NCBI GenBank assembly: GCA_021783855.1
Contig: JAJXTL010000001.1
Location: 1 to 64,000, forward strand
Length of the DNA: 64,000 bases
Direction of reading: 5' to 3'
From: Pseudomonadota bacterium
Lineage (GTDB): Bacteria; Pseudomonadota; Gammaproteobacteria; Burkholderiales; Gallionellaceae
The translations under genes and the position numbers were made by a program. Position 1 is the first letter of the stretch; every line of letters begins with the position of its first letter. A model generated the notes under the pieces. The model had not been told where the DNA came from. It saw only the letters and a list, made by a program, of their open reading frames with translations, and ran no database searches. Positions 8,419 through 17,822 of this stretch are shown one piece after another.

Positions 8419-9872
8419 GCGTAGCGCAATGGATGCTCAGGCTGAGTCTTGCCGGCGCGTTGCTGTTGTCGGGTTGCGCAAATTTTTCCGGAATAGCAAC
8501 TCAGTCGACCATGATGGTGCCGCATACGCTGAACGACACGCGTCAGCCCGATACGACGGTCTTTCCGCAGCAGTATTGGTGGAAAAGATTTGCTGACAGC
8601 AGGCTGGATGCCTTGATTTCACAGGCGATAGCAAAAAATCACAGCTTAAAAGTCGTGCAAAGCCGCATCGCTGGCGCACAGGCACTCGAAGAGGCAACCG
8701 ACAGTGCGCGTTATCCGCAGGTAAGTGCCGGCGTACAATCGACGCGCGAACACTTGAGCGCGAACGGTTATTTTCCGCCCCCGCTGGGCGGCAGCCAGAT
8801 AACGATGAGCTCGGCCAGCATTTCCGGGCAGTGGCAGATCGACTGGTTCGGCAAACAACGGGCGGCACTCAACGCGGCGATCGGGCAGACGCGCGCAGCG
8901 CAGGCCGATATGCAAGCCGCGCAGGTGGTACTGGCGGCTTCCGTCGCCTCGCAATATTTCACTCTGGCGCGCTTGCAGGAGCAGCAGCAGATCAGGCAGG
9001 CGTTGCTGCAACAAAGCGAACATAATGCCCGTCTGATTAATCAACGTGTGGCGGCCGGGCTCGATACCACATTGGTGCAGCGTCAAACACAGGCCCAGAC
9101 GCCTCAAATACGACGTGATTTGGCGGCATTGACCGAGCAGGTCGCAATATCCAGACATGCACTGGCCGTGTTGATAGGCGCGGAACCAGGTGAGACCGAT
9201 CAATTGGCGGCACGCCTGCCGTCCGACATGCTGGCTGATGTACCCGAACAGCTCCCGGCTGAATTGCTGGGCCATCGCGCGGATGTGGCAGCTGCGCGCT
9301 GGCGGGTGGAGAGCGAATTGCAGAGTGCCAGAGAAGCACGTGCCGCCTTCTATCCCAATCTCAATCTCACCGCATTCGCAGGTTTCGAGGCTATCGGCCT
9401 GTCGCAATGGTTCCGTACGGACAGCCGCACCATGGGAGTCGGGCCTGCCATCAGTTTGCCAATTTTTAATGCGGGACAATTGCGCGCCCAGTTGAAGGGA
9501 CGCACGGTACAAGTCGATGCAGCCATAGAAACGTATAACGCGACCGTGTTGAATGCGCTGCGGGAAGTGGCCGACAAACTGGCGTCCCGGCAGGCGCTGC
9601 AAACGCAATTGCAGGAACAAAAGAGCGTGATGATGCAACTGGACGCGGCCTGTGAGCTGGCAAAAGCAAGGTATCAGAGTGGACTCACAAATTACTTAAC
9701 CGTGCTGGGTGCGGAAAATGCACAGTTGCTGCAACAAAGCATCCTGATTGATTTGCAGGCGCGCGCATTCGATGTGGATGTGGGGCTGATGCTGGCCTTG
9801 GGTGGCGGCTATGTCTCATCCGCCATACCTGTGTCAAAATCCCTGGCAAAAGAAAGTTCTCAAAATGAGTGA
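8415..9872 (+). CDS. Outer-membrane efflux lipoprotein, NodT/OprM family
   Basis: 485 residues with a lipoprotein signal peptide (hydrophobic core LAGALLL and lipobox LSGC, Cys about residue 21). Two TolC-type outer-membrane efflux repeats follow, the second beginning with the conserved AREARAAFYPNLNLTA. It forms the outer channel of a tripartite pump. It starts inside the marR stop, and its own stop overlaps the adaptor start. Length and layout are normal for the NodT subfamily. Confidence 0.93.
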   Translation: MSVAQWMLRLSLAGALLLSGCANFSGIATQSTMMVPHTLNDTRQPDTTVFPQQYWWKRFADSRLDALISQAIAKNHSLKVVQSRIAGAQALEEATDSARYPQVSAGVQSTREHLSANGYFPPPLGGSQITMSSASISGQWQIDWFGKQRAALNAAIGQTRAAQADMQAAQVVLAASVASQYFTLARLQEQQQIRQALLQQSEHNARLINQRVAAGLDTTLVQRQTQAQTPQIRRDLAALTEQVAISRHALAVLIGAEPGETDQLAARLPSDMLADVPEQLPAELLGHRADVAAARWRVESELQSAREARAAFYPNLNLTAFAGFEAIGLSQWFRTDSRTMGVGPAISLPIFNAGQLRAQLKGRTVQVDAAIETYNATVLNALREVADKLASRQALQTQLQEQKSVMMQLDAACELAKARYQSGLTNYLTVLGAENAQLLQQSILIDLQARAFDVDVGLMLALGGGYVSSAIPVSKSLAKESSQNE

Positions 9873-11097
9873 ACAAACACCCGGCAGTACCTTGGTTGCA
9901 AACGGCAATCCGGTTAAGCGCAAGAAGTGGATGCTGGCGCTGGTGGTCGTCTTCGCGGTGGCGGCTATCGTCTACGCTGTATATTGGTATGTGAATAGCC
10001 GTCATTCGGAATACAGCGACGATGCCTATGTCGCCGCCAATATCGTGCAGATTACGCCGCAAGTTGCAGGTACGGTCGTGGCGATTGCGGTGAACGAAAC
10101 GGATTTTGTGCGCGCAGGTGAAGTGCTGGTAAAACTCGACAACAGCAATGCGGAGGTGGCTTTGCAGGAGGCACAGGCGCAGCTTGCACAAACGGTGCGG
10201 GAGGTGCGCACGCTTTATTCGGCCAACAGCAGCCTGACTGCAACGCTGGCGCAGCATCGCGCGGAGCTTGATCAGGCGCAAACGGATATGCGCAATGCAC
10301 AAGCGGATTTTTCGCGCCGACAACCTTTAGTCGCAACGGGTGCGGTGTCCGGCGAAGATATGCAACATGCGCAAACGGCCCTCGAATCGGCGCGCAGCCA
10401 TGTCGCGGCATTGACTGCGGCATTGAATACGGCTCAGCAACAATTACTGGGCAATGAGGCGCTGACTTCCGGTGTCACCGCACGTCATCATCCGCGTGTG
10501 CTGGCGGCAGCGGTCAGGGTAAGGCTCGCCTATCTCGATTTGCAACGAGGTGCAATACTGGCGCCGGTGGACGGCTATGTTGGCCGTCGTAATGTGCAAC
10601 TGGGGCAGCGTGTGGCAATCGGTGCACCGCTGATGACGATTATTCCGCTCAGGCAGATCTGGGTGGATGCCAATTACAAGGAAGTACAGTTGCGTCGCAT
10701 CCGGATTGGACAGCGCGTGGCATTGACGGCCGACGTATATGGCAGCAAGGTGGATTATCATGGCCGCGTTGCAGGCATAGGCTCGGGCACAGGGGCCGCA
10801 TTTGCGCTGCTGCCGGCGCAAAATGCGACCGGCAACTGGATTAAAGTGGTGCAGCGCGTGCCGGTGCGAATCGCCCTCGATGCCAAAGAGGTTGCGGAGC
10901 ATCCGCTGCGCGTCGGCATGTCCATGGAGGCGACCGTGGATCTGTCATCAAAGGGCGGATCGGTGCTGGCCGATGCCTCATTACACCGCGATGCGGCGCA
11001 AACGGAAGTCTACGCCGGCGCGGAACATGCAGCCGACGCACTGATAGACAAAATTATTGCCGACAACATCGGCGATCAGTCAGCCCCACGCCGCTGA
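9865..11097 (+). CDS. emrA: EmrA-type periplasmic adaptor (HlyD family)
   Basis: 410 residues from ATG 9865, which overlaps the previous stop (ATGAGTGA). One N-terminal membrane anchor (about 22-40, LALVVVFAVAAIVYAVYWY) is followed by the lipoyl half, a long helical hairpin (about 95-200) and the barrel with APVDGYVGRRNVQLGQRV and IWVDANYKEVQL, hallmarks of EmrA-like adaptors. It bridges the DHA2 transporter and the outer-membrane channel. Confidence 0.92.
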   Translation: MSEQTPGSTLVANGNPVKRKKWMLALVVVFAVAAIVYAVYWYVNSRHSEYSDDAYVAANIVQITPQVAGTVVAIAVNETDFVRAGEVLVKLDNSNAEVALQEAQAQLAQTVREVRTLYSANSSLTATLAQHRAELDQAQTDMRNAQADFSRRQPLVATGAVSGEDMQHAQTALESARSHVAALTAALNTAQQQLLGNEALTSGVTARHHPRVLAAAVRVRLAYLDLQRGAILAPVDGYVGRRNVQLGQRVAIGAPLMTIIPLRQIWVDANYKEVQLRRIRIGQRVALTADVYGSKVDYHGRVAGIGSGTGAAFALLPAQNATGNWIKVVQRVPVRIALDAKEVAEHPLRVGMSMEATVDLSSKGGSVLADASLHRDAAQTEVYAGAEHAADALIDKIIADNIGDQSAPRR

Positions 11098-11104
11098 TGC
11101 GCTG

Positions 11105-12658
11105 ATGGCTGATCCCACCCCAACCGCGCCACTGCCGCCGATGAGCGGCGCCACGCTGGTACTGGCCAGTATGGCATTGGCGCTGGCGACATTCATGAAC
11201 GTGCTGGACGTATCGATTGCGAACGTCTCGATTCCGGCGCTGTCGGGCGATCTGGGCGTAAGTCTCAGCCAGGGTACCTGGGTGATCACCTCATTTGCCG
11301 TAGCCAACGCGATAGCGGTTCCACTGACCGGGTTTTTGACCCAGCGATTTGGTGCGGTACGGGTGTTCGTGTCCAGCATTCTGCTGTTTGTCATGGCGTC
11401 CTTTTTGTGCGGCATGTCCAGCAGTATTGGCATGCTCATCCTGTTCCGTGTGATACAGGGTGCGGTGGCAGGGCCCATGATTCCCCTGTCGCAGTCATTG
11501 CTGCTCTCCAGTTATCCCAAGGCAAAAGCAGGCCTGGCGCTGACCATCTGGTCGATGACCACGCTGGTGGCACCCGTGGTAGGCCCACTGCTGGGCGGCT
11601 GGATTACCGATAATATCTCCTGGCCGTGGATTTTCTACATCAACATTCCGATCGGTTTGTTCGCCGCCGGCATAACCTGGACGCTGTACCGCAAGCGGGA
11701 AACGCCGACACGGCGGGTTCCGATAGACTATGTCGGCCTGGGTTTGCTCATTGTCTGGGTGGGGTCGCTGCAGGTCATGCTGGATAAGGGTAACGAGCTG
11801 GACTGGTTTAATTCCACCCAGATCGTCGTGCTGGCCGTTGTGGCAACGGTGGCATTCTGTTTCTTTCTGGTGTGGGAGCTGACCGACGCACATCCGGTGG
11901 TTGATCTGGGCTTGTTCAGGCTGCGTAGTTTCTGGTCCGGCACGCTGGCCTTGTCGATCGGTTATGGCGTGTTTTTTGGTAATGTCGTGCTCTTGCCGCT
12001 GTGGTTGCAACAGGATATGGGATATACCGCGACTCTGGCCGGCGCGGTGCTGGCGCCGGTAGGCCTGCTGGCGATCCTGCTGTCGCCGCTGGTGGGTAAA
12101 AATATCGCGAAATTCGACCCGCGTTTATTTTCGACCCTGGCTTTCACCGTATTTGCAGTTATTTTGTGGATGCGTTCGCAGTTTACATCGCAGACCGACT
12201 TTGTCACCATCATGATACCGTCGCTGATTCAAGGCATTGCGATGGCGGCATTTTTCGTGCCGTTGATGACGCTGATTTTTTCCGGACTATCGCATGACAA
12301 GATTCCGGCGGCTTCGGGCTTGTCGAATTTCGCGCGCATCATGGCGGGTGGATTCGGTGCATCTATTTACACCAGCACATGGGAAAATCGAACCAGTGCG
12401 CATCACGCCGTCCTTGCGGAGCATATCAATTATGCAAATCCGGTCAGTCAGTCTGTCATCAGAATGCTCACCGGCGCAGGCATGAGCGATCAACAGGCGT
12501 TGAGCTTCGTGAATAATCTGGTTAACCAACAGGCGGCGACACTGGCGGTGAATGATCTTGCCTGGCTTTCGTCGATGCTGTTCATCGCGCTGATCGGTTT
12601 CATCTGGCTGATTCACCCGCTTAATCCATCTTCACCGTCGACTAAAAAACAGCCTTGA
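11105..12658 (+). CDS. emrB: EmrB-type MFS drug exporter (DHA2, 14 TM)
   Basis: 517 residues from ATG 11105, eight bases after emrA. An in-frame start at 11057 would overlap emrA by 41 bases and adds no conserved sequence. Motif A-like LTQRFGAVRVF and motif C-like GPLLGGWITDNISWPWIFYIN are present, with about 14 hydrophobic segments. A proton-driven inner-membrane exporter of hydrophobic compounds that works with the two preceding gene products. Confidence 0.93.
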   Translation: MADPTPTAPLPPMSGATLVLASMALALATFMNVLDVSIANVSIPALSGDLGVSLSQGTWVITSFAVANAIAVPLTGFLTQRFGAVRVFVSSILLFVMASFLCGMSSSIGMLILFRVIQGAVAGPMIPLSQSLLLSSYPKAKAGLALTIWSMTTLVAPVVGPLLGGWITDNISWPWIFYINIPIGLFAAGITWTLYRKRETPTRRVPIDYVGLGLLIVWVGSLQVMLDKGNELDWFNSTQIVVLAVVATVAFCFFLVWELTDAHPVVDLGLFRLRSFWSGTLALSIGYGVFFGNVVLLPLWLQQDMGYTATLAGAVLAPVGLLAILLSPLVGKNIAKFDPRLFSTLAFTVFAVILWMRSQFTSQTDFVTIMIPSLIQGIAMAAFFVPLMTLIFSGLSHDKIPAASGLSNFARIMAGGFGASIYTSTWENRTSAHHAVLAEHINYANPVSQSVIRMLTGAGMSDQQALSFVNNLVNQQAATLAVNDLAWLSSMLFIALIGFIWLIHPLNPSSPSTKKQP

Positions 12659-12736
12659 TAGTTATGTGGTAGACGAGAAAAACGGGTATCCGGCCGAAAA
12701 AGTTACCCGTACCTTCGGTCAACTCAAACGATAGTA

Positions 12737-12958
12737 TTACGCCAGAAATCGCGTCACAGCCGCGGCATCGAACGGCCAGCCGAGTTCAGCGCCGCAGTCC
12801 ACTCGCCTCAACACCGGGATGCGCATGCCATATTTTTCAAGCAATCCATCGTTATCAGCGATGTCGATATGCCCGGCACGAACGCCGACCCGCTGAAGTA
12901 CAGCCTTGGCCTCATCGCACAGATGGCAGCCTGTCGTGCCGTACAGTTCGATTTGCAT
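12737..12958 (-). CDS. Glutaredoxin-family protein (DUF836-like)
   Basis: 73 residues from the ATG at 12958 (MQIELYGTTGCHLC). The CHLC pair at 11-14 is the redox site and RIPVL supplies the cis-proline region. The reading frame stays open upstream to 13150, but that part is read-through of dispersed repeat copy B and is not protein. A small cytosolic thiol-disulfide protein, convergent with the efflux operon. Confidence 0.85.
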   Translation of the reverse strand: MQIELYGTTGCHLCDEAKAVLQRVGVRAGHIDIADNDGLLEKYGMRIPVLRRVDCGAELGWPFDAAAVTRFLA

Positions 12959-12959
12959 T

Positions 12960-13165
12960 AACGGGCATGGCAAGAAGCAGCCACCCAAATAATTGAACTT
13001 GCCATGCCCGCTTCCCTCACCCAAACCCCGCTTCGCGCCCCACGGTTGGCTTTGCACAGCCAGCCGACTCATGCGGCGGAAAGCATGCTTTCCGAAATCC
13101 CGTATTCGTCCCGAAGGGGAGAGCGTAGCGAGGGGGGCGAAGCCGGACAAACAAATCGCTACGCG
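12960..13165 (+). repeat. Dispersed intergenic repeat, copy B
   Basis: Contains a 12-base perfect inverted repeat (GGGCATGGCAAG near 12963-12974 and CTTGCCATGCCC near 13000-13011), then CCCTCACCC, GGGGAGAGCGTAGCGAGGGG and GGCGAAGCCGGACAAAC, ending at ATCGCTACGCGA. The last blocks are nearly identical to the inverted copy at 42117-42270. Confidence 0.75.
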
Positions 13166-13174
13166 AATTTCACA

Positions 13175-13837
13175 TCAACGCAAACTGATGATGCGCCAGC
13201 CTTGTAGTTCGGCATGCGCACGCAGCGTTGCATCGGGATTCACTGCGACCGGCTGTTTCACCTTGCACAGCAGAGGCAAGTCGTTCAGCGAATCACTGTA
13301 AAAGGTACTGTCGTCAAAACTGTCCAGCGTCCAGCCTCGTTCAGCAAGCCAGTTATCAAGCTTTGTGATTTTCCCTTCGCGAAAGCATGGAACATCGGCA
13401 ACACGCCCGGTAAACTCGCCATCTTTATGTTCCGGCTCGGTGGCAATCAGATGCTCGACGCCGAATTCGCGGGCGATGGGTGCCGTGACAAAACTGTTGG
13501 TGGCAGTGATGATCGCGCACACATCCCCTGCATCGCGATGTTGTTGCACCAGATCACGCGCAGCCTGTGTGATCATGGGCATGATGCTTTCATTCATGAA
13601 TTGCTGATGCCACTCATCCAGCACTCTTCGGGAATGGCGCGACAGGGGTTTTAACTGAAAATCCAGAAACTCGTGGATATCCAGCGTGCCCGCCTTGTAC
13701 TGCTCATAAAAGGCAAGATTCTTCACCTCAAACAGTTCGCGATCGACGATACCGATACGGATTAAAAATTGCGACCACTCGAAATCGCTGTCGCCGTTGA
13801 GCAGGGTGTTATCAAGATCAAATAAGGCTAAATTCAT
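13175..13837 (-). CDS. HAD-IB family phosphatase (SerB-like)
   Basis: 220 residues. The catalytic DxDxT is FDLDNTLL at 6-13; motif II is ITATNSF and motif III/IV is FYSDSLNDLPLL. HAD-IB enzymes include phosphoserine phosphatases, and proteins of this length next to hda are common in betaproteobacteria, but the substrate is not proven. It follows hda on the same strand with a 60-base gap. Confidence 0.88.
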   Translation of the reverse strand: MNLALFDLDNTLLNGDSDFEWSQFLIRIGIVDRELFEVKNLAFYEQYKAGTLDIHEFLDFQLKPLSRHSRRVLDEWHQQFMNESIMPMITQAARDLVQQHRDAGDVCAIITATNSFVTAPIAREFGVEHLIATEPEHKDGEFTGRVADVPCFREGKITKLDNWLAERGWTLDSFDDSTFYSDSLNDLPLLCKVKQPVAVNPDATLRAHAELQGWRIISLR

Positions 13838-13897
13838 TTTCGTTCCATTTCATATGAGGGCAGCACCCGAATGACTCCGTCAGGGGTGGCGGGAAAA

Positions 13898-14587
13898 CTA
13901 GGCCAAAGGCTGACGTTTCGAGGAACGGTCATCCAGTTGGTTAAAAATAACTTCCTTGAGCAGGGGTACAGACGGCGCGCGATGCAGGCGCAGCGAATGT
14001 TCATCCAGCGCATCGAGCACTGCCAGCAGGCTGGGCAAATCGCGCCGTCCGTGGCGCAGCAGATAATGCGTGACTTCAGGCGCAAGGGCAAAGCCCCGCA
14101 TCTTTGCATGTTGCTCCAGCGCCAGCGCCTTCTCGGCTTCACTGAGTCCGTGCACCTGATACACCAGCCCCCAGCCCAGACGGGTGCGCAAGTCGGGGCG
14201 CAAATCAAGATGCAGCGGCGACTGCTCGCCGCTCATCAGCAATATGCCGCCCTTCTCGCGTATCTGATTGTAGAGATTGAACAGTTCGATCTGCGCGGCC
14301 TCATCCAACAAGTCGACATCATCTACCGCCACGACATCGGCCAGTTGCGGCACGGCAGCTTGCGCATAGACCGCGTCTTGACGGGAGTTTTGAGCCGCAC
14401 TCACTGAGGCTTGCAGCAGATGGCTTTTGCCGCTGCCAGATGCGCCCCACAGATAAATGCATCGCTCATGGCTGTCGCCCGACAAAGCCTGATGCAATAC
14501 CGAGAACAACTCCTGATTGGTGCCGGCCACAAAATTCTCGAAAGTCGGCCACCAGTCAGGGGTGATGTCGAGCAGCAGCTGATCCAT
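13898..14587 (-). CDS. hda: DnaA regulatory inactivator Hda
   Basis: 229 residues, a DnaA-like AAA+ protein without the DNA-binding domain. The P-loop is WGASGSGKSHLLQ (about 49-61), the Walker B-like VAVDDVDLL is near 91-99, and the arginine-finger region is LRTRLGWGLVYQV. The N-terminal QLLLDI fits the clamp-binding motif by which Hda docks on the beta sliding clamp to stimulate DnaA-ATP hydrolysis after initiation. It overlaps the stop of the upstream permease gene by one base. Confidence 0.92.
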   Translation of the reverse strand: MDQLLLDITPDWWPTFENFVAGTNQELFSVLHQALSGDSHERCIYLWGASGSGKSHLLQASVSAAQNSRQDAVYAQAAVPQLADVVAVDDVDLLDEAAQIELFNLYNQIREKGGILLMSGEQSPLHLDLRPDLRTRLGWGLVYQVHGLSEAEKALALEQHAKMRGFALAPEVTHYLLRHGRRDLPSLLAVLDALDEHSLRLHRAPSVPLLKEVIFNQLDDRSSKRQPLA

Positions 14588-15642
14588 TATTTGTTATACA
14601 TGTGGCTGGATAAATACCAGATTTTACCGCGACGCAGCCCCACCAGCAGAATGGCGGACAGCGGTAAGGCCAGCAGAATTCCGAAAAATCCGAACAGTTC
14701 GCCAAAGGCGAGCAAGGCAAAAATGACTGCCAGCGGATGCAGGCCGATGCGCTCACCGACCAGCCAGGGGGTCACCAGCGTACCTTCGAGCATCTGGCCT
14801 GCACCAAACACCGCCCACACCCACAGCACGCTGGTAAATTCGGTAAATTGCATCACTGCTGCGAGTGTCGCCAGCAGCAGGCCGGTAATCATGCCCAGAT
14901 AGGGAATAAACACCAGCATCCCCGCGACGATCCCTATGGGTAAGGCAAACTCAAGACCCGCCAGCCATAACGCCACGCTGTAGAACAGGCTCATCAGCAG
15001 CATTACCGAAATCTGCCCGCGCAGAAACTCGGCCAGTACGCGATCCACTTCGCTGCCCACTTCATGCACCTTGCCGTGCCAATGGCGGGGAATCAGCGCA
15101 TCCAGTTTTTTCGCCATCGCGTCCCAGTCACGCAACATATAAAACATTGCCACCGGGATCAACACCAGGTTAATGAAAACGCCCAGAATGGCGCCACTGC
15201 TGCTGGAAAGCCAGGGCAATAATTTTTCGGCAACCCCGCCCGCACTCTGCCAGTGGCTCACCAGCAGATTTTTCACCGCCGTGCTGTCCCACTGCAAGTC
15301 TGTCCCGAACCATTGTTGCAGTTTCGGCAGTAATTTTACATGCGCCGCTTCAATAAAGTCCGGCAGACGCGTGACAAACAGGCTGATTTCCTTCTCAAGC
15401 AGCGGCAGCATGATCAACAGCAGGCCGGCGAACAGCAGCAGCATGGCCAGCATCACCAGCACGACTGCCAGTGTGCGAGGCAGTTTCAGGGCGCACAGCC
15501 GCCGCACCAGCGGATTGCAGATAAAGGCGAGTATCGCCGCCGCCACAAACGGCGTCAGTATTGGACTGAGCAAATAGAGCAGCAGCAGGGCCAGCGCAAC
15601 GAACAGCGACCACTGCAAGGCGGCAAAACGGGATGAAGTCAT
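14587..15642 (-). CDS. AI-2E family transporter (PerM-like)
   Basis: 351 residues with about eight membrane segments and the family's long central loop (about 75-200). It is an inner-membrane permease whose substrate cannot be told from sequence. It is first in a three-gene leftward run with hda and the HAD phosphatase. The 237 bases upstream, up to moaA, contain only AT-rich promoter-like DNA and a weak CCTGAA / TTCAGG inverted repeat. Confidence 0.9.
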   Translation of the reverse strand: MTSSRFAALQWSLFVALALLLLYLLSPILTPFVAAAILAFICNPLVRRLCALKLPRTLAVVLVMLAMLLLFAGLLLIMLPLLEKEISLFVTRLPDFIEAAHVKLLPKLQQWFGTDLQWDSTAVKNLLVSHWQSAGGVAEKLLPWLSSSSGAILGVFINLVLIPVAMFYMLRDWDAMAKKLDALIPRHWHGKVHEVGSEVDRVLAEFLRGQISVMLLMSLFYSVALWLAGLEFALPIGIVAGMLVFIPYLGMITGLLLATLAAVMQFTEFTSVLWVWAVFGAGQMLEGTLVTPWLVGERIGLHPLAVIFALLAFGELFGFFGILLALPLSAILLVGLRRGKIWYLSSHMYNK

Positions 15643-15879
15643 TCGGGCGTACTTACAGAATAATTGCGTGCATTTTATCCTGAATTAAAGTGCTGGGCGA
15701 TTAACTGAACAATAGTTCAGGATTTTAGGGGAAATTTCTCATCGAAAGGGACATGATGCCTTGTCCAGTCCGGTGCGATTGTTTGACCTTTGCATCGCTT
15801 ATTCGGCTTAACAGCCTGCGTGAGGTAGAATATCAGCTATTGGTGATAAACCCGGCTCATCCATTTACTAATCGAAAGA

Positions 15880-16995
15880 ATGTACCCCGTGTCAGCAAGC
15901 CCGAAAATCATCCCGATCAGCTTTGCAAAGACCCGCAGCCGCGCACCGGTCATCGCTCGCAACCCGGGAGAACTTCTCAGCGACCGCATGCAGCGGCCAC
16001 TGCGCGATTTACGCATTTCAGTCACCGACCGCTGCAATCTGCGCTGCACTTATTGCATGCCCAGGGAAATTTTCGGCAAGAACCACGTTTTTTTGCCCCG
16101 CAACGACTTGCTCAGTTTTGAGGAAATCGCCCGCGTCGCAGCTTCCTTCGTGCGTTTGGGGGTAGGCAAGATCAGGCTGACCGGCGGCGAGCCCTTGTTG
16201 AGACGCGGCATCGAACAGCTCGTCGAAAAACTATCCCAACTGCGCACCCCGGACGGCGATGCTATTGAGATCGCCATGACCACCAATGGCGTGCTGCTGC
16301 CGGCCAAGGCGCATGCTTTAAAGAATGCCGGTTTGTCGCGCATCACCGTCAGTCTGGACGCACTCGATGAAGCCATTTTCCAGCGCATGAGCGATTCAAA
16401 AGCTACAGTCAAATCGGTGCTGGACGGAATAGACGCGGCTCAACGGGCAGGACTTTCCCCGATCAAGGTCAACATGGTGGTCAAGCGCGGCGTGAACGAC
16501 GGCGAAATCATGCCGATGGCCGAATATTTTCGCAACACCGGTGTCATTCTGCGCTTTATCGAATACATGGATGTCGGCAGCACCAACGGCTGGGTGATGG
16601 ATGAAGTGGTTCCCGCACAGGAAGTGGTGGACATGATATCAACGCGTTATCCCTTGTTGCCGGTGAATGCCAACTGCAGGGGTGAGGTCGCCAGTCGCTG
16701 GGTTTATGCGGATGGCGCAGGCGAGATAGGCCAGATTGCATCGGTCACACAGGTGTTTTGCCACGAATGCACGCGCATACGCCTGTCCACCGACGGCAAG
16801 CTATACACCTGTCTGTTTGCCGAACAGTCCGACACCGACCTCAGACATTTACTGCGTCATGGCGGCAGCGATGAAGAGATGATTGATGCCATCGTCAGCT
16901 GCTGGCAGGAGCGCCGCGACCGGTATTCGCAGGTTCGCCATGAAGTCACGGAACTGCCGCGCAACAAGATTGAAATGTCGTATATAGGCGGATAA
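15880..16995 (+). CDS. moaA: GTP 3',8-cyclase MoaA
   Basis: 371 residues. Radical SAM enzyme of the first step of molybdenum cofactor synthesis. The N-terminal cluster motif is CNLRCTYC with DLRISVTDR just before it. The C-terminal 4Fe-4S cysteines lie in [11 protein letters not shown] and YTCLF, and the chain ends in the conserved Gly-Gly. The first 45 residues before LRDLRISV are variable; an internal ATG at 15988 is an alternative start. No other moa gene is in the window. Confidence 0.95.
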   Translation: MYPVSASPKIIPISFAKTRSRAPVIARNPGELLSDRMQRPLRDLRISVTDRCNLRCTYCMPREIFGKNHVFLPRNDLLSFEEIARVAASFVRLGVGKIRLTGGEPLLRRGIEQLVEKLSQLRTPDGDAIEIAMTTNGVLLPAKAHALKNAGLSRITVSLDALDEAIFQRMSDSKATVKSVLDGIDAAQRAGLSPIKVNMVVKRGVNDGEIMPMAEYFRNTGVILRFIEYMDVGSTNGWVMDEVVPAQEVVDMISTRYPLLPVNANCRGEVASRWVYADGAGEIGQIASVTQVFCHECTRIRLSTDGKLYTCLFAEQSDTDLRHLLRHGGSDEEMIDAIVSCWQERRDRYSQVRHEVTELPRNKIEMSYIGG

Positions 16996-17032
16996 GTAAC
17001 TATCCATTAGCGCACGGGCGAAGTTAAATTGC

Positions 17033-17176
17033 ATGGATGTTAATGATACGGGCAAGCGTTTCATTGACGCCTGGAAGCAAGTGGCAAATGGCCGGCATGT
17101 GGAGGAACGTCACCTGACTTTTTCAGCATGGATGCCATCATGGCAAACTTGTCACAGTATCGTCTGGAAAACCTGA
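17033..17176 (+). pseudogene. Remnant of an HTH antitoxin-like gene
   Basis: A short frame whose first 33 residues (DTGKRFIDAWKQVANG, then HLTFSAW) match, from memory, the N-terminus of small DNA-binding antitoxin-type proteins that continue with LTPKRLELLR. Here the similarity stops at about 17131 and unrelated sequence leads to a stop. The helix-turn-helix part is missing. It overlaps the 3' end of the convergent exonuclease gene, so it is a decayed fragment. Confidence 0.5.
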
Positions 17177-17791
17177 AGCGCCCATGACGGGCAAATCTTT
17201 GCGGGGCAGGTTCAGTGCCTCCAGTACTTTAAGCGCTGCATAGGCATCGTTTGCCGCGTAGAGCATTTGTTGCGGTGTGAGCTGAGGCTGCGACCAGTTG
17301 GAGGTGGTCACATGCCTTGCCTTGGCAAAGCGCTGATTGAAGATCAAACCCACTGCCGCCCGGACGCCCATTTCCTTGTGGTAGCCATCCATACTGAACA
17401 GCGTATTGAGATCGACAACCGCGTTGAAATGCACGCCCAGTTTGGCAAAGATATGCTTGCGATCCGACTTGAGACCGAAGCCCACCTTGATGAGCGCATC
17501 CGATTGCAGCAACTCGACCAGAAACGGATGCCCTTCAGTCCGATGCAGCTGAAACAGATAAGCCTTATCGTGCAGCGCAAACTGCACGACGTGCGGCCCT
17601 TCACTGACATCGCCCGTGACAAACGTCGGTTTGGATTCAGTATCGAAACCGACGATGCCCGCTGCCTTGATCTCGGCAGCGGCGGAGGCAAATTCTTCAC
17701 GGCTTTTCGGTACATGGATGCGATCCAGCGCAAGGCCGGCGAATGGTTGCAGCAGGGCGATTTCAGCCTTGGTCGGGGCGACTTTTTTCAT
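17138..17791 (-). CDS. 3'-5' exonuclease, RNase D / DEDDy type
   Basis: 217 residues. The DEDDy exonuclease residues are visible: FDTES (about 49-53), VVDLNTLF in the middle and YAANDAYAAL near the end, where Tyr and Asp complete the site. It lacks the HRDC domains of full RNase D, so it is the short single-domain form. It lies 31 bases from the 3' end of the RlmN-like gene. Substrate (RNA or DNA ends) is not known. Confidence 0.88.
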   Translation of the reverse strand: MKKVAPTKAEIALLQPFAGLALDRIHVPKSREEFASAAAEIKAAGIVGFDTESKPTFVTGDVSEGPHVVQFALHDKAYLFQLHRTEGHPFLVELLQSDALIKVGFGLKSDRKHIFAKLGVHFNAVVDLNTLFSMDGYHKEMGVRAAVGLIFNQRFAKARHVTTSNWSQPQLTPQQMLYAANDAYAALKVLEALNLPRKDLPVMGASGFPDDTVTSLP

Positions 17792-17822
17792 ATAGTGAGA
17801 TATGTGATTTGAATTGAGCGGC

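Noticed and set aside
8646..9638. A 330-codon open frame opposite the outer-membrane factor gene
   Set aside because: No conserved features and fully antisense to a clear NodT-family gene.
12667..12700. A possible terminator after emrB (ACGGGTA / TACCCGT)
   Set aside because: The loop is long and no T-run follows.
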